Positions 1 through 12,374 of a stretch of DNA of 64,000 nt are shown here, piece by piece; within the stretch, counting starts at the first letter, position 1; each line of letters opens with the position of its first letter. This DNA is from Megamerina dolium (lineage: Eukaryota; Arthropoda; Insecta; Diptera; Megamerinidae). The notes below the pieces were generated by a model, which was not told the origin of the DNA, ran no database searches, and was given only the letters and a program-made list of their open reading frames with translations. The stretch is taken from assembly GCA_963854835.1 (NCBI GenBank), contig OY978526.1, positions 86,666,846 to 86,730,845 of the forward strand, read 5' to 3'. The position numbers and the translations under genes were made by a program.

Positions 1-489
1 ATGAAACGCCTTTACTGTTATTACCGTGGTGGTTGAAGCACACAAAGTTTGTTGACATCGTAAATATTAGCGCATACTCAGAGAAATTCGACAGAACAAC
101 GAGAATGGGAACATCAATGCAAAATATTGCAATAAGAAGTTTATAAGTATAGCCACTTTTGATACACTATACCTACGAAGGTGTAAATACATTGTTTGTT
201 TGATTGCCTCAACATGTTTACACAGCGTTCGTATTGTAGAAGTAATTAATCTAAAAAGAAGTATTCAAGCTTTGGTGGATTAAAATTTAGCTCCACACAA
301 TGGCATTAATGCCAAGAGGTAGGTTTGACTTATGTATTTCTTGTTTCGCAGCCGTCGAGGCAAAACATTTATTCGAAACTATTTTCTCTTTGTGCTCACA
401 TTCAAATGAGTTCAATGCATGCCAAGTTGAAATGTTAAATTAATGAATGTGAATAGTTATATGTTTTACAATAAAACACATTGAGGGAA
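1..489. other. A+T-rich spacer, no feature recognised
   Basis: No reading frame, repeat or RNA signal stands out. It borders the 3' end of the minus-strand LINE that follows, so the last few dozen bases may be that element's 3' UTR. Confidence 0.5.
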
Positions 490-1706
490 TTGCTTGGTTT
501 ATGTGCTGCTCGGTAGACAGAAACCGAGACTCAATTAGCACATAGAAAAGCGCCATTTTGCTACACCACTCCTGGAACCACTGAAGTTTGTGGTCTATTC
601 GAACCATCTTGATCCATTAATAAACCTGCTAATGTCGTCTATTTTGTTTCCAGCAATTTCATTTTGGCTATCCATTATGAATTTGCCTAGACTTCTATGT
701 CATAGACCGCCCAGACTTGGGCACTCACATAGATAGTGGAAAACCATCTCCTTGGAATCCTCTTGTTTGCAGTTTCGGCATCTGTCGTTGTAGGACTATC
801 CTATTTTCTATGCATGGTCCCCTATCGGCCAGTGACCGGTAATAGTGGATGTGATTCTGAAGATATTTGTTCTGTTCTTTCTTACGAATTCGTTGGTTCT
901 TGACTTATCGTATTTAGGCCACTACCTGGTTTCTATCTGCTTTCGAGACTATAGGTAGAGCTCTCTTTTGATGGCGCTAAGGGGGGCTTCCAACAGTTAC
1001 CGACTCGGATTCGACTCGTTAGTTACCCCCCTTCTTGCCAGTTCGTCCGCTTTCTCGTTTTCTTCTATGTTCTTGTGACCAGGTACCTAGAAGAGAGTGT
1101 TGTCCATTTTGCGTGCTACTGAGTTGAGCTCTTCCTTACATTGTCTTATAATTACTAAGTTCGTTATCGGTGATATCAATGCCAGAAGTGCCGCTTGGCT
1201 ATCTGACAAAATACATACATGCCTTCGATGATGTATGTATCTGATTGTTTAGTATCTTGCAAGACTCACATATCCCGAGAGCTTTGATCTGAAATATACT
1301 AGCTGTATCTCCCAGATGGAAGGACTTTGATACCTCAAGATCTTTGGAGTATACCATCAGTGTAGATCTTGGTGGCATTCTCCTCGACAGTCAGGCCCGA
1401 TCCATATTCCTTCCGTGTGGGAAAGTCCAACTCTGGAATGATGTAATCTGATGATTTGCCAGTCTGTCCTTGGCCTTCTACGATATTTTTATGTCCAATA
1501 ATCTTCGCGTTCCACAGGTCACCTTCTCTAATTCTGGTTGCTGCGTTCTCTGCAGTTAGTCCAGTTTTGATGTCGATGGGAAATATGACGTTCAGTGCTT
1601 CAGCTGGGCATGATTTCGTGACTCCTGGCAATAATTTGCTCAATGCCCCAACTATCAGTTTGTAGGCATTGCAATTTTTGCTGCCGATGGATGATAAAAC
1701 TCTCAT
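490..1706 (-). pseudogene. Non-LTR retrotransposon 3' half: RT tail, RNase H, zinc knuckle
   Basis: Read on the minus strand, this is the C-terminal part of a LINE ORF2 (Loa/I/R1-like group with RNase H). In order: the stretch joining RT to RNase H near 1706-1380 (CPAEALNVIFPIDIKTGLTA), the RNase H start YTDG near 1350, an RNase H block near 1090-1030 reading VPGHKNIEENEKADELA with a stop in place of the usual Trp before it, and a knuckle near 775-715 (CRNC, then H, then CECP). Behind this comes a conserved tail ending SRWFE and a stop near 592. RNase H in this group removes RNA from the cDNA hybrid. Several stops and frameshifts make it dead. The 5' part of the element is missing. Whether it is Loa, I or R1 cannot be settled from this piece. 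Confidence 0.72.
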
Positions 1707-2555
1707 ATTTTAGACTATGTTTTTGCTCAAATATTCGCCACTTAAAAATTGACTAACATTTTTGACAATTTTTTTCTTGTTTGAACTGTCAACACAAAGC
1801 TTCAAATTAAATGTGTAAAAATAAATTTTACAATTTACACCTGGTACTGGAGAGGATATTTTGTTCTTCTAACTCTACTTTCTGTCATACGAATCCCAAA
1901 TGATTCATAAAAACTTCTTCTTCCCATACATTTTCATGATAGGAAACAATGGGGTATGGGATTTAAATTGTAAACAAATGTAAGAAAACAAAAAAGGATT
2001 CAAATAAAAAGCAGAAGAAGAAGAATATACTAATGAAGTTACAGCATCAACTGCTATATAAGACCTTTTAACAACATTGAGTATCACATCATTTGTCACA
2101 CAACCAATACTTCATTTCTATTTTAAACTTGTGCATGGTTTGTGAACTGTTTAAAAGATATAGTCCCTATGGGATCGTGGGCATGTGAAATTTATGAATT
2201 TGCTCTCTGCGTAGAAGAAGCCCAGCCCAGCGAATTTTAATCATACACATGGTGTATGTTTTTATTTATTTTTTTTTATTTTATTTATTATTCGGAGTGG
2301 AAATCTTCACAAGATACCGTCATCTTCGACTGAATGTACGATTCATACTGCCCGTTAAAGGTACACCTCATTCAGGACCACGCACAGTCAGTACTATCTT
2401 ACTATGATGGACTCACGAAACAGTATCCACACCTACTAAACCCTTAACTTCGATTTCTATAGCTAGTTATCAGCCCTGCGGGACCACCGTTAAGCTATTC
2501 GTCTCAGGGCAATTTAGGCTATTCACATTGAACAGTACTCACCGTTTCTGCGGTA
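1707..2555. other. Spacer between two LINE remnants
   Basis: A+T-rich with T and A runs near 2260-2290. The part nearest 2555 may be the 3' UTR of the R1-type element to its right. No supported gene. Confidence 0.45.
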
Positions 2556-3095
2556 GCAGTTCTTCGCTGGCGTTCCTTCATTCTGAGCTCTTAAAGGACT
2601 GCCGCTGACCACGCCTTCAGCTGTGAACACACCAATCTCGCATCAAAACTCCGGCAGAAGAAAAAGATATGCCGCGAGTTTTCGCCGACACTACTGCAGA
2701 ACGAGCATTCTGTGGTATCGTCATAGCCGAACCTGAGGAGGTATTGCCTGTAGCACCAATGATCGGTCGAAAACTATGTCAGGTAGTAGTCAGTGTCACC
2801 ATGACTTCTCCAAACCCAGGTTTGGGCGTTCTTGATGAGCATGTACGTCTACCTTCCCTAACTGGCGGCGTCCCAAAGCTGCTGCCTTTCATGCAAACTT
2901 GTCTGCCTCTCCTATTTTCGTTCGCATCCATTAGATGTCTGTGCAGACTCTGCTATAGACTCTGGGCAGCTTCGATGCTGCGTTGGAATGGGGCAATATA
3001 TACCACCTGCAGCCTTGTAGGACATTGTTCTGAAGGTGCATATGACCCTCATAGCGCTTAGTCTGTAGACTTCTTTCACCTTCCGCAATATATAA
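2556..3095 (-). pseudogene. R1-clade LINE ORF2 C-terminal fragment
   Basis: The minus-strand translation, with stops and at least one frame change, runs in the order expected for the end of R1-clade ORF2. It has LSAMRVICTFRTMSYKAAGG (3055-2996), a WD..S.GR.TYMLI block near 2870, then HGDTDYYLT (near 2800), and a cysteine-histidine knuckle near 2730-2650: CSFC, eight residues, H, FFFC. The GR.TY..LI / HG..DYYLT / knuckle succession is typical of R1 and its relatives. The GC content is higher than in the flanks, as expected for a formerly coding piece. No RT core remains. The plus-strand 130-codon frame here is antisense and not a gene. Confidence 0.65.
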
Positions 3096-3925
3096 CTTAT
3101 TATTAGTACAAAAAATTAGGAATTCAAAAGGGTAAGATAAATATAATACGATATCTATTTAATACGTATTTGTTACAAACAATGAAAATATACTGACGTA
3201 GTCAAAGATTAGTATTTCGAATAAACAATGACATGTATCTTAATAGATAGTAAGCTCAAAAATAGTATAAAAAGAATAGAAGAAACAACTACATATTGTA
3301 CATAATGGAACAGGAAGGAAACAAATACCACATACATAACAGTAGACAATAGAAGCATCCCACAACAAATAATCTCTATGTGTATGTAGTCACCTATATG
3401 TGACTACCATTTCAATTACATTTAACAATATCCATCATCACAAATTGAATGGCAACTGTGAACAATAATAGCACATGTATTATGCCGTTACGACGACAAC
3501 AACAATAAGCATTCTTTTATGTAATGGCATTAAAAAAAAAAGCAGAACAAAGGTCAGACATTACAACGACAATTTGTAAGATAAAAGTGACTCTGACTCT
3601 ATTTGCTGGTTTATTAAGTATAGGTGGGATAAAGGTGAAGATAACTATAAGTAATTTCTGCAAATTTCTTCACCATATAAGATTGATTGTATGGAGGGAA
3701 AACTTGTATTATTTGCATTGTTTTGTATTGCAAAACATTTTGTACAACTTTATAAATGTATGTTGTAGGAATGTATATACGCCAGTTATGTATATAGCTG
3801 AGAGGAATATGCTTTTAACAATTTCTGCTAAAGATTTTAATACTCGTACAGCACAAATATATTAATATTTAAACTACAAACTTCTGGTACTTAGTTAAGT
3901 TCCTTATATGTACTTGTTAGTTAGT
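3096..3925. other. A+T-rich spacer
   Basis: Contains a 113-codon plus-strand frame (3524-3865) of biased, low-complexity composition with no recognisable domain. I treat it as chance. Nothing else seen. Confidence 0.45.
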
Positions 3926-4600
3926 TTCAATTGCAATTCCACCAGTGGAGGAGATCTTCCGAACTCCACAATCACGAATGATGGTATAGATGTTCCATCA
4001 TCTGACCATGTTGGGGTCACAGAGGCCATTTCTAAGCTGAAAAACAACAAATCAGCAGGTGCTGATGGCCTGTCTGCTGAGTTGTTTAAGACCGGAGACG
4101 ATGAGCTGCTCACCAGCATGCAACCAGCGCATAACAAGAATGAAAGCATGCCCGATGATTGGAGGCTCAGTGTTCTCTGTCCCATATACAAGAAAGGATA
4201 CCCCACAATTGGCGCCAACTACTGTGGAATAAGTCTTCTTAGCATGAACAAACGAAGAGTCCCAGCATCTTGGACAGCGCATCACTGTTGATAACTATGT
4301 CTTTGAAGTAGTGAAGGTCTTTATCTATCTTGGAACCAGCATTAACACCAGTATTGACGTCAGCCTGGAGATATTGCGAAGGATCGCTCTTGCTAACAGG
4401 TGCTACTTTCGGCTAAATAAGCAATTGAGAAGTCAGACCCTCTCTCGAGAGATGAAAACCAAACTTTATAAGCCTCTCATCATCCTGTCCTTACATATGG
4501 CGCAGAAGCTTGGACGATTTCCATCTCAGATGAGAGAGTACTCGGAATTTTCGAAACAAAAATCCTACGCAAGATCCTTCGCTCCAATAAGAAATGATTG
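3926..4600 (+). pseudogene. RTE-clade LINE copy with the RT core deleted
   Basis: Same family as the open copy at 12375-13948. The start (TNDGIDVPSSD, AGADGLSAELFKTGDDELLT, DDWRLSVLCPIYKKG) matches that copy's N-terminal RT region up to GISLLS near 4240. The next bases then correspond to a point about 600 bp further on (NK..RVPASW / VYLGTSINSS / LANRCYF region). The fingers-palm core with motifs A, B and YADD has therefore been removed by an internal deletion. After the junction the frame is shifted and stopped, and the match ends near 4600 at a T run. EN and the 3' terminus are missing. Confidence 0.75.
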
Positions 4601-5450
4601 CAAGTTTATTTTTTTTTTTTGAGCATGAAGATGTTCAGCATATTATAAATGTATTAGTTTTTAATATTCAATTTATGGATTTTTTCATTAAAATTGCTGA
4701 CATATAAAAATCAGACTCAAAAATTAGTTTCTTCTGCATAGAGTAACCTCAAAAGATTAACCCTTGAGTGCTATATTTCTTCTTACTTTTTGAAAAATCA
4801 TACATTGATCAATGATTCTTGAGCTCAACAACTAGAATATCATATTAATATGTGCATACATACATTTCTAGAAGTATGCTATAAGTACAATATAAACGAG
4901 TATAACAAAAGTACATGAAATATACAGAAGATAATTTTAAATTTGCAGATAAAAAATATTGCTCACTCAACTTGTAATCGCATTGAAAACAATTGAAAAT
5001 AATATAGTTTATCATGTTGCTGATGCATTATACGAGTACAATACGACTAAATAAATTGCATTTTATTGTTGTTGCTGTTACCGATGTCATTGTTATTATT
5101 ATTATTATTATTGTTGTTGTTGTTGTTGTCTACTCTACACTATTCTTTTCCGTTGTTACTGCAATGCCATCTCGTCAAATATCAAAATGCTGTTTGAATT
5201 GGAGCTCACGAGATACATACAAACTCGTCCATTTGTTGAGAAACATGTACTGATACATTGTAATTCTCATAGCAACATCGTGCATTCTCTGTGTAAATGA
5301 TGATATAAATTTCAAAATTTAACAAGTAGCGATGTTTGCATTGAAATTATCCATTGCAATTATTTCTAGTTGAGATACCATTGTTTGCTAGTTTGTTAGT
5401 TTAAGTTTATAATCGAATAGTGTAATCAAGTAAATAAATACATAACACCT
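4601..5450. repeat. Spacer with (ATT)n/(TTG)n microsatellite at about 5090-5130
   Basis: A+T-rich. A compound triplet run of ATT followed by TTG lies at about 5090-5130 and produces a poly-Ile/Val frame that is not a gene. Nothing else recognised. Confidence 0.6.
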
Positions 5451-6110
5451 TGATCAAAAAGTTCCCGGAATAACCATAGTGTGGTGCTCCCATCGCTCCA
5501 ATTTGAGTTCTGTTTTTTTTTTTTAAGTTGGTACATCTCTTGTTGATATTCCCTCTAAATCATAGCGTCATAGCTAGATTTAGAGCGCTCTAGAAGGCTC
5601 GTGTCGATTGGTGCAAAAAAAAAATGATGTAAAAATTCAGTGGTGGTGCTTCGAAAGACGTTTAAAAGATTGTCACTGGTGACAAATCATGGATATATGC
5701 ATATGAGTCCAAAAAAAAAAAAAAAAAAAAAAACAGAAATTGACCATCATTGAGGTCTTCGAAGACAAGCCAAACCCAACAAAAGTTCTTCGCTCACGCA
5801 GCATATCGAAGCAAATGGTCGCATGTTTTTTCGGCAAAACTGGTCATGTGGCTATTGTGCCATTGGAACAACATAGAATGGTCTATTCTGAATGGTACAC
5901 AACCATTTGTTTGCTAGAAGTGTTCAATGAAATATGGAAAAACAACTGTCGACGCAGAATCATTCTTCATCATGATAATGCAAGCTATCACACATCGTCT
6001 CAAACAATCGCCTATTTGACCGACCATAATATCGAATTAATGTGATATCCGCCGTACAGCTCTGACTTGACCGCAAATGATTTCTTTTTATTCCGGAACA
6101 TTAACCTGCT
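5451..6110 (+). pseudogene. mariner transposase fragment, N-terminal domain lost
   Basis: Cut-and-paste DDE transposase of the mariner group. The left end carries a terminal sequence of mariner type (TTGATCAAAAAGTTCCCGGA, 5452-5471). The HTH region is deleted; coding matches begin with KARVDWCKK near 5597. They continue with VTGDKSWIYAYES (first catalytic Asp, 5674-5712), an A tract, FEDKPNPTKVLRS, VACFFGKTGHVAIVPLEQHR, HHDNASYHTS (second Asp near 5972), a stop, then YPPYSSDLTANDFFLF (third Asp near 6079). The frame is broken before 5740 and at 6043. The right end is missing where the next element begins. It is the same lineage as the copy at 60776-61570 on shared residues. Confidence 0.8.
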
Positions 6111-6120
6111 CGATTAAAGA

Positions 6121-6365
6121 TTATGCGTTGGGTTTGGGACCCGCCACATAAAAAATGAATAATCTAAGAATGCCTTGGAAACGGACTACCCCCTTTTTGA
6201 TGACCCCCGCAAAGGAAATAAGGACCATGATATCAAAATCGTGCTTGGCGACTTTAATGCCAGGGTGGGTAAGGAAGGTACCTTTGGTCCAACTGTTGGA
6301 AAATTCAGCCTCCACCTGAACACCTTGGTTGTTCCGTTGTTATGGCCACATAAGTAAGTAAGTAA
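6121..6365 (+). mobile_element. RTE deletion derivative, about 245 bp, with (TAAG)n tail
   Basis: Three separate pieces of the local RTE family are joined. Bases 6123-6225 match the 5' region seen at 44976-45080 (GCGTTGGG.TTGG.ACCC, then the DDDTRKRKKD-type start). Bases 6226-6320 encode an internal endonuclease segment with the GDFNARVGKEGTFGP motif, whose GDFNA is diagnostic of AP-like endonucleases. Bases 6331-6363 are the 3' terminus (GTTGTTATGGCCACATAAG) followed by TAAG repeats, identical in form to the end of the 12.4-kb copy. It keeps both ends but no RT, so it can only be non-autonomous. Confidence 0.72.
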
Positions 6366-8059
6366 CATAAAAAAAATGGCGTAGTCAACGATTTTCGTCG
6401 CCAGCAAATGCTATTGAAGTATATAAACCTTCATGAAGAATACTTTGAAAAAAAAATAAACTATTTTTGATAATTGCAAATGCATTTTCATATTTTTTAA
6501 AAAAATATAGAAGGCCCTCTTCACCTCTTCACCCACGAATATATGCTTTAAAAGAGATCCAAAATATGTTTAATCGAAATTGTTAAAATCTTTATATAAT
6601 AATTTAATCATTTTATTCAATAAATTAGAAATATCTTGCCTAAATAATGTGGATGACCTTGATCAACCGACAAGCTTGTTGGAGTTTATGATTTCCCAAC
6701 GCATAGAAGTATAAGCACTACATACAGTTCTATATATATTATATATACCACTTTAATACGATATAAGCATTATATTGATTGTGTTTATCATGGAAGTTCC
6801 ATTTCGCTACAATGATTTGCATAATTATTACCATTTGCAATATGGCTAATGAATTGTTTATTATAAAAATATATTTATATTCTCAATATGTATGTATGCA
6901 TAATATTTGATATTATTGAAATGGTATGTAATTGAAATCAAATATTGTGTGTACACTATATCACATATATATTTGGAATCAAAATTAAAATAATTAAAAT
7001 ACTTGTAAAGGTCAAATGCATGAGTATTATATATATTATATATATGTTCATTACATGTACGTGTTTGTATTAATATAGTTTTATTTCAACTATAAACTTG
7101 TCAGATAAACAGGTAACATACAACCTCCTATGTAGGATTCATATATGAAAATATATGTACTACATAGCATAGCACGATGAAATATTAATAAACTATTTTT
7201 GGAAATTCACTATAACTGAACGCTGAAAAATGTTGTATATTCATACAAGTACATATTTCATATATCAGACACCTGTTCAACACTATAATATACCCAATAA
7301 AATTTCACTACCAAATCGATTTTAATAAAATTTGGCGGCAATGTGTGTGACGGCACACACATTTGTTCAAATTTGTATATTTAAATTGGATTTACAAACT
7401 TATGTTACATCTACATTTTATTGATTATTATTTCTATTTTCAATTTGAAATTTTAATTAAACTTACAAATATGGTACCATTATATGTGTATTTGAATTAG
7501 TTAAAATTAGTTTTGCATTTTAAATTCAAAATTTATTAATTTTTGTGGCATAGAAAGTTTTCCCCCAAAGTCTCTACAATTTGTAAATGTATTATAGTTC
7601 ACATATCTAATATTAATTTTTAGTAGTTTTGGAAATAGTAATAAGGACAATGATTAGAATATTATGCAAATATAAAAAAAATAAAATAAAAATAATACAA
7701 AAAAAAAAAATCATTATTTTACAATATATAAAAATGTAGTCGCTGTTTTTCGAACAGCTATGTTTTAAATACATTTCAGTGAATGTTTTCACTGTAAAGA
7801 AAACTCCAATTAAAGAAACATGCACAACATAGTTTGAACTATAATTTATAAAACATGTTCAATAATGATGCTAAACTCGGTAAAGGGCAATTGTGGTCCT
7901 TAACAGGCAGCAATGGACACAGCCATCTACCACATTTCATGGAATAGCCAGCCAATCCTATAATATTTATAATATAATCATTTATATATACAGAAACAGA
8001 TAGGTAGTACATCGTATAAAATTCTATATTTGTATTTATATGGACTTCAAATCATTCAC
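6366..8059. other. A+T-rich spacer
   Basis: Very A+T-rich with many short tandem TA and A runs (for example 6727-6745 and 7670-7712). No gene, RNA or repeat family recognised. Confidence 0.5.
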
Positions 8060-9303
8060 TGCCTTATTCTAAGCGTATGGCGTTCAGGGTGTGCGCCAGA
8101 AGCATGGTGTGTAGGTCTAATAGTCCCATTACACAAGAAGGGTGAATTACCCTACTAAATACTACATTAAAGATTTTCTCAAGTATTCTCGCATTCAATA
8201 CAAAGCCGATTTTCGCACAGCTCGATCTACGACCGACCAAATTTAAATGCTTAAGCAAAATCTCGAAAAATGCTATGAATGCATGAAAGATGTTTACATA
8301 CTGTTTATTGATTTTAAACAAGCATTTGATAGCGTCTTCCGCCACAAAAATCCCGTAGCCTTCTCCGCAAGCCGCTTACCCATTTGGTTATGGCAAACCT
8401 TGACAAACACTGTGGGAAAGGTGGTGGTGCAGCAATCAATATCAGCTACCTTCAATATCACTTGTGGTGTGAAGCAAGGCGATTCGCTCTCACTTAATTC
8501 ACTTCTGAACTTCCCAGTGAAATCAGAAGTTAAAACCGGTAACCTATTCAGCCTCTCAGGGTCTACTATCACTTATGCTGATGATATCGCCATCGTTACA
8601 GAGAATAAACACAGAAAAACAAGCAAAAACAGTAGGATTCAGAATAAACGAAAGTAAAACGAAGTATTTAAAAATCTCGCGCAGCAAAGGGAGATGACGA
8701 CCTTAAAACTTTTCAGTCGGCCTGTACCTGTTTAAAGGGATATCCTGTTTCAAATACCTGGACTTCCTGATAAATAATGATAACAGTTGCTATGATACGA
8801 TACAGGAAAGAATTGTGGCTGCAAACAAAGCATTCTTCGCCCATATAAAACTGTTTAAATCTAAGCTATTCTTGAGGGAACTAAAATTACGACTATATCA
8901 AACTGGACCCTGATATCTAAAGACGAAAAGAGCCTTTGAATTTTTGAGAGAAAATTTCGTCCAACATGCAATGAAGATCGCTCTTACCGAATACGGTACA
9001 ATGACGGATTGCTGGAATTGTGCAAAGAAGAAGATGTCGTAAAATTGGTTAAATCGCAAAGGCTACTATGGCTTGGACATATTAGGAGGATGGAAGATGG
9101 ACGCCCGCAGAAATCCATTCCCGAATACAAAACACCAAAACTGACTTGGCTTCAACAAGTTGTAGCCAACCTGAAAAAACTACAAATTACTCACTGGAGG
9201 ATAGCTGCCGAAAACCTCATCAAATGGAGGAGGAGGATTGTGGATGAAGCTAAAGCTCAACACGAGCTATAATGACTACCTGATGATGATGATGATGATG
9301 ATG
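8060..9303 (+). pseudogene. Older RTE-like LINE, RT to C-terminus, (TGA)n tail
   Basis: A degraded reverse transcriptase on the plus strand, in order. AWCVGLIVPLHKKGELP near 8098-8149; FRTARSTTDQI with a stop near 8211-8246; LKQNLEKCYE and motif A LFIDFKQAFDS near 8301-8333; motif B GVKQGDSLS near 8467-8493; motif C TYADDIAIV near 8571-8597. The thumb and connection part follows in shifted frames (YDTIQERIVAANKAFFA near 8790), then RSYRIRYNDGLLELCKEEDV and RLLWLGHIRRMEDGRPQKS near 9060-9112. The end is WRRRIVDEAKAQHEL and stop at 9272. The closing block has the same layout as the 12.4-kb RTE copy, but the sequence is much diverged, so this is a different lineage. A TGATGA tract at 9280-9303 looks like its 3' tail. 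The endonuclease domain is absent. Confidence 0.72.
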
Positions 9304-10725
9304 GTAATGAAGAAAATCCAATTTATCCGAATTTTTTGTTATATATTTTCTCTCAAAAGTGTCAGACATAAAATTCTTAGAACACGAAAAAAAAAAGGAG
9401 GCATATTTTAAAGGTGTTGCTTTCGAAGAAAGTATGACCTTAAGAGCTTGGAAATGGCATTTCGCCAATATAATCACTAAACGAGCAGAGTATAATGTTT
9501 TTTTCAAAAGGTATCTTTCTGTTTTTTGTGCATTTTTTTACTTTAACTATGCATAATTCCGGATAATTCAGTCATACTATTGTACAAACGCAGATACAAA
9601 AGAGCTTGCAAATTTTTCATTGTCAATCATCGGTATGTTGTATTGCTGTTGCATTGTGACTTAAAATACTTCATACGACAGAAAGACTATGACTACAATA
9701 ATTAATTGTAGACATTATGAGGTTTTGCTCATCGTGAAAACGGAAGAAATTACTGACTCATACACCAAACATATCGTAAAGGTCGATGTATTATCAAGGA
9801 GCTTCAACGTACATAAAACATGCTCGCGCTCATATACTACATGCCTGCTGCACTAGTTTGAATAAGTTAAATACTTGTGTAAATATTATCTGCTTCTGTT
9901 GCTGCGGCTGCTGCTTGCATAGCATAAAACGTAAAAAATAAATCTGCGACTTAATACAAATATGGTGCTACATGGATAAAATTGTGAAAGTACATAAATC
10001 AGGATACCGATGTCATGTACTAGTATCATGTGTATCATGGCGTTTTAAAATTTATAGAACAAAATACACTAAGAATCAAAGATACCTTCTCAGATCGGTG
10101 AGAAAGAAAATTGTAAATCGTATATTTAAGACATTGTTGTGATAACATGGTAAGCATATTTGTTATATTGTCAAATGGAACTTCTCGCGACACAAGGCAT
10201 AGAATTTGATGTATGAAAGTGAGATCATTTGACAACCAAATGCAATGTAATTAATAATGTAATAGTAAACGTTACAAATTTGAAGTCTTTATGTGATTTA
10301 TTTTTACTTTTCATATACCTGAAATACGTCAAATATCGTGTATTTTTAGACACTTTTGATATATAGAAAGTCTGTATACAAGTATTGACACTGGCAGGGA
10401 GCTATCCGTGTGTATGCTTACATATTGTACATGTACAATATCGTACAAATACACATTCTTACAATCTGACCTGTGTGGGTTTAATATAAAATATTAATAA
10501 TACACGTATTATATATATGCTAATAATGTGAATAGGCTAATGCCCTCACGTACATTTATGCACACATACTCCTCACTAGCTTGTAGCTACTTCATGTATA
10601 GAACTGTCAATATATTGAGAATTGTATGCATTTTTGTATACATTCATATTTATAATGTATTTTCCGAAGAATTATGTAGTATTTACATAATTTAACTCAT
10701 TACTTTTAGAGGTTTTATTTTGTTT
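9304..10725. other. A+T-rich spacer
   Basis: No supported gene or repeat. The short frames at 9359-9556 and 10035-10235 have no recognisable domain and A+T-driven composition. Confidence 0.45.
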
Positions 10726-10825
10726 TAGGTCCCAGAACTGTCCGACCTAACAAAGAAAACACAACAAATTTCGATAATTTTTCTTTATTCCTGAACATAA
10801 TCTCTTTTTAGCTTCTACTGAAGTA
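10726..10825 (-). mobile_element. Relic of a mariner 3' end
   Basis: About 95 bp clearly match the start of the minus-strand mariner at 40442-41612 (region 40484-40570). Shared words include TCCCAGAACT, ACAAAGAA, ACACAACA, TTTTTCTTTATT and AACATAATCTC. It covers the last codons and 3' flank of the transposase. The rest of the element is gone. Confidence 0.55.
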
Positions 10826-12374
10826 ATTTTTTTTCAAACTACCACCGCCATCTATATGCCAGGTGGGGTAGTTTTGGGATTGCCCTCGTATTTATCTCTT
10901 ACAAAAATAATATTCCTTTACCTTTTCCCTTTTTGTTCAATACGCTTAATTGGTGTAGATGTATTACTCTATAAATAGACAAAAGCAACGAATCGCAAGT
11001 TGCACCTTGGTATGCTTTAAAGCAGAAACACATAATAAATCTTAATAAATTTCAAAGAGGATATTTAAATAGTTTGTGTGTGTGTATGTGTGTGTGTGTG
11101 TGTGTGTGCGTAACTAAACGCCACACTTCGAAGTGGAAATTTCTTTCATGCCAATATTTATAAGGGTTTGTATAGTTTACTATTCTCTATGCTAACTACA
11201 TAGAGCTGTGCGTATGTGTATGTATATGTTAAACAATCACGTTTTTCATTGCAGCAGCAAACAATATTTTTAAACTTGACTTTTTTATTACCAATATCCT
11301 CAAGTATTCGCTGAATACTTTATATCTTTCACATATAAACACAAATACGCTCACGCATATTATTATGTTATTTATGTAGATGTGGCAAAATTGATTGCTG
11401 TACTTGAAATGTTTATTTTATGGTAGTTATTTGTTATTGTTGATGCTCGATTTTGGTATTTACTTGATGGAAGATTTAAAGCTATTTATGCATTCATTTT
11501 AAATGATTTTCGATATTTTGCTTAGACAGTTTGATTTTTTTTTTTTGTTTGCAACGACAAAAGGTAAGCACGTAAATAAATCGATTTGCCTACAATAAAT
11601 ATAAAATAAATATTTTTCATTCATAGAGTTTTTGGAATTATTTCGTTTAAATAATTGATATCACACAAAAGTCTATTCGAGTTTAATACTCATTTGTTAA
11701 CTTAGTCCATTAAAATGTAGTTTTTATTTCAAATTAAAATATCAAACTGAAGGCAACACAATCCAGAATTTATTCAAGCAACAGCATGTGTATGAGTAAT
11801 TTTATTTGTTAAAAATTAATATAACTCATACATAAAATAAATGTATTATAACTCATAAGGGTGCTATTATCTGTAGAATTATTATAAAATTTCATTTTCA
11901 ACTATTTTATTATGGATCATTATTATTATTATTAAATCCTCAAAATTCTTGAAATTTTAATCATGTTATATAACTTTTTAATATTCTCTTCCACATACTA
12001 TGTATATCCTCTCATGTATGTACTCACTCACACATATCACATGATGTGTCTGCTATTGTGTTAATTGAATTTGCTTGCAAACAAAATAATTAAATTATGA
12101 AATTAAATATTTATTTTAAATATAATAATAATTATGATAAATTTTGTTATATGAATATATTGTAAATGTTTGTTCTACAAATTTGTAAAATTATTCATAC
12201 TCATGATCATACTCATATATAAATATTTGTAAAAAAAGGTTCTCACACAAAACAGCAACATCGCTGGATGGATGCCTGAAAAAAACCAAACAAAGAAAAG
12301 AAAAAGTAATTTTTAATTAAGTCTTAATATAAAAATTGCTATGCTGATTATCCAATATTATTATTGCAATTACA
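10826..12374. repeat. A+T-rich spacer with (GT)n at about 11073-11108
   Basis: A TG-dinucleotide run with a TATG interruption lies at 11073-11108. The remainder is very A+T-rich with no gene-like signal. The boundary with the RTE insertion on the right is abrupt. Confidence 0.55.

Noticed and set aside
3524..3865. 113-codon plus-strand frame
   Set aside because: No domain, A+T-driven residues, no splice or promoter support.
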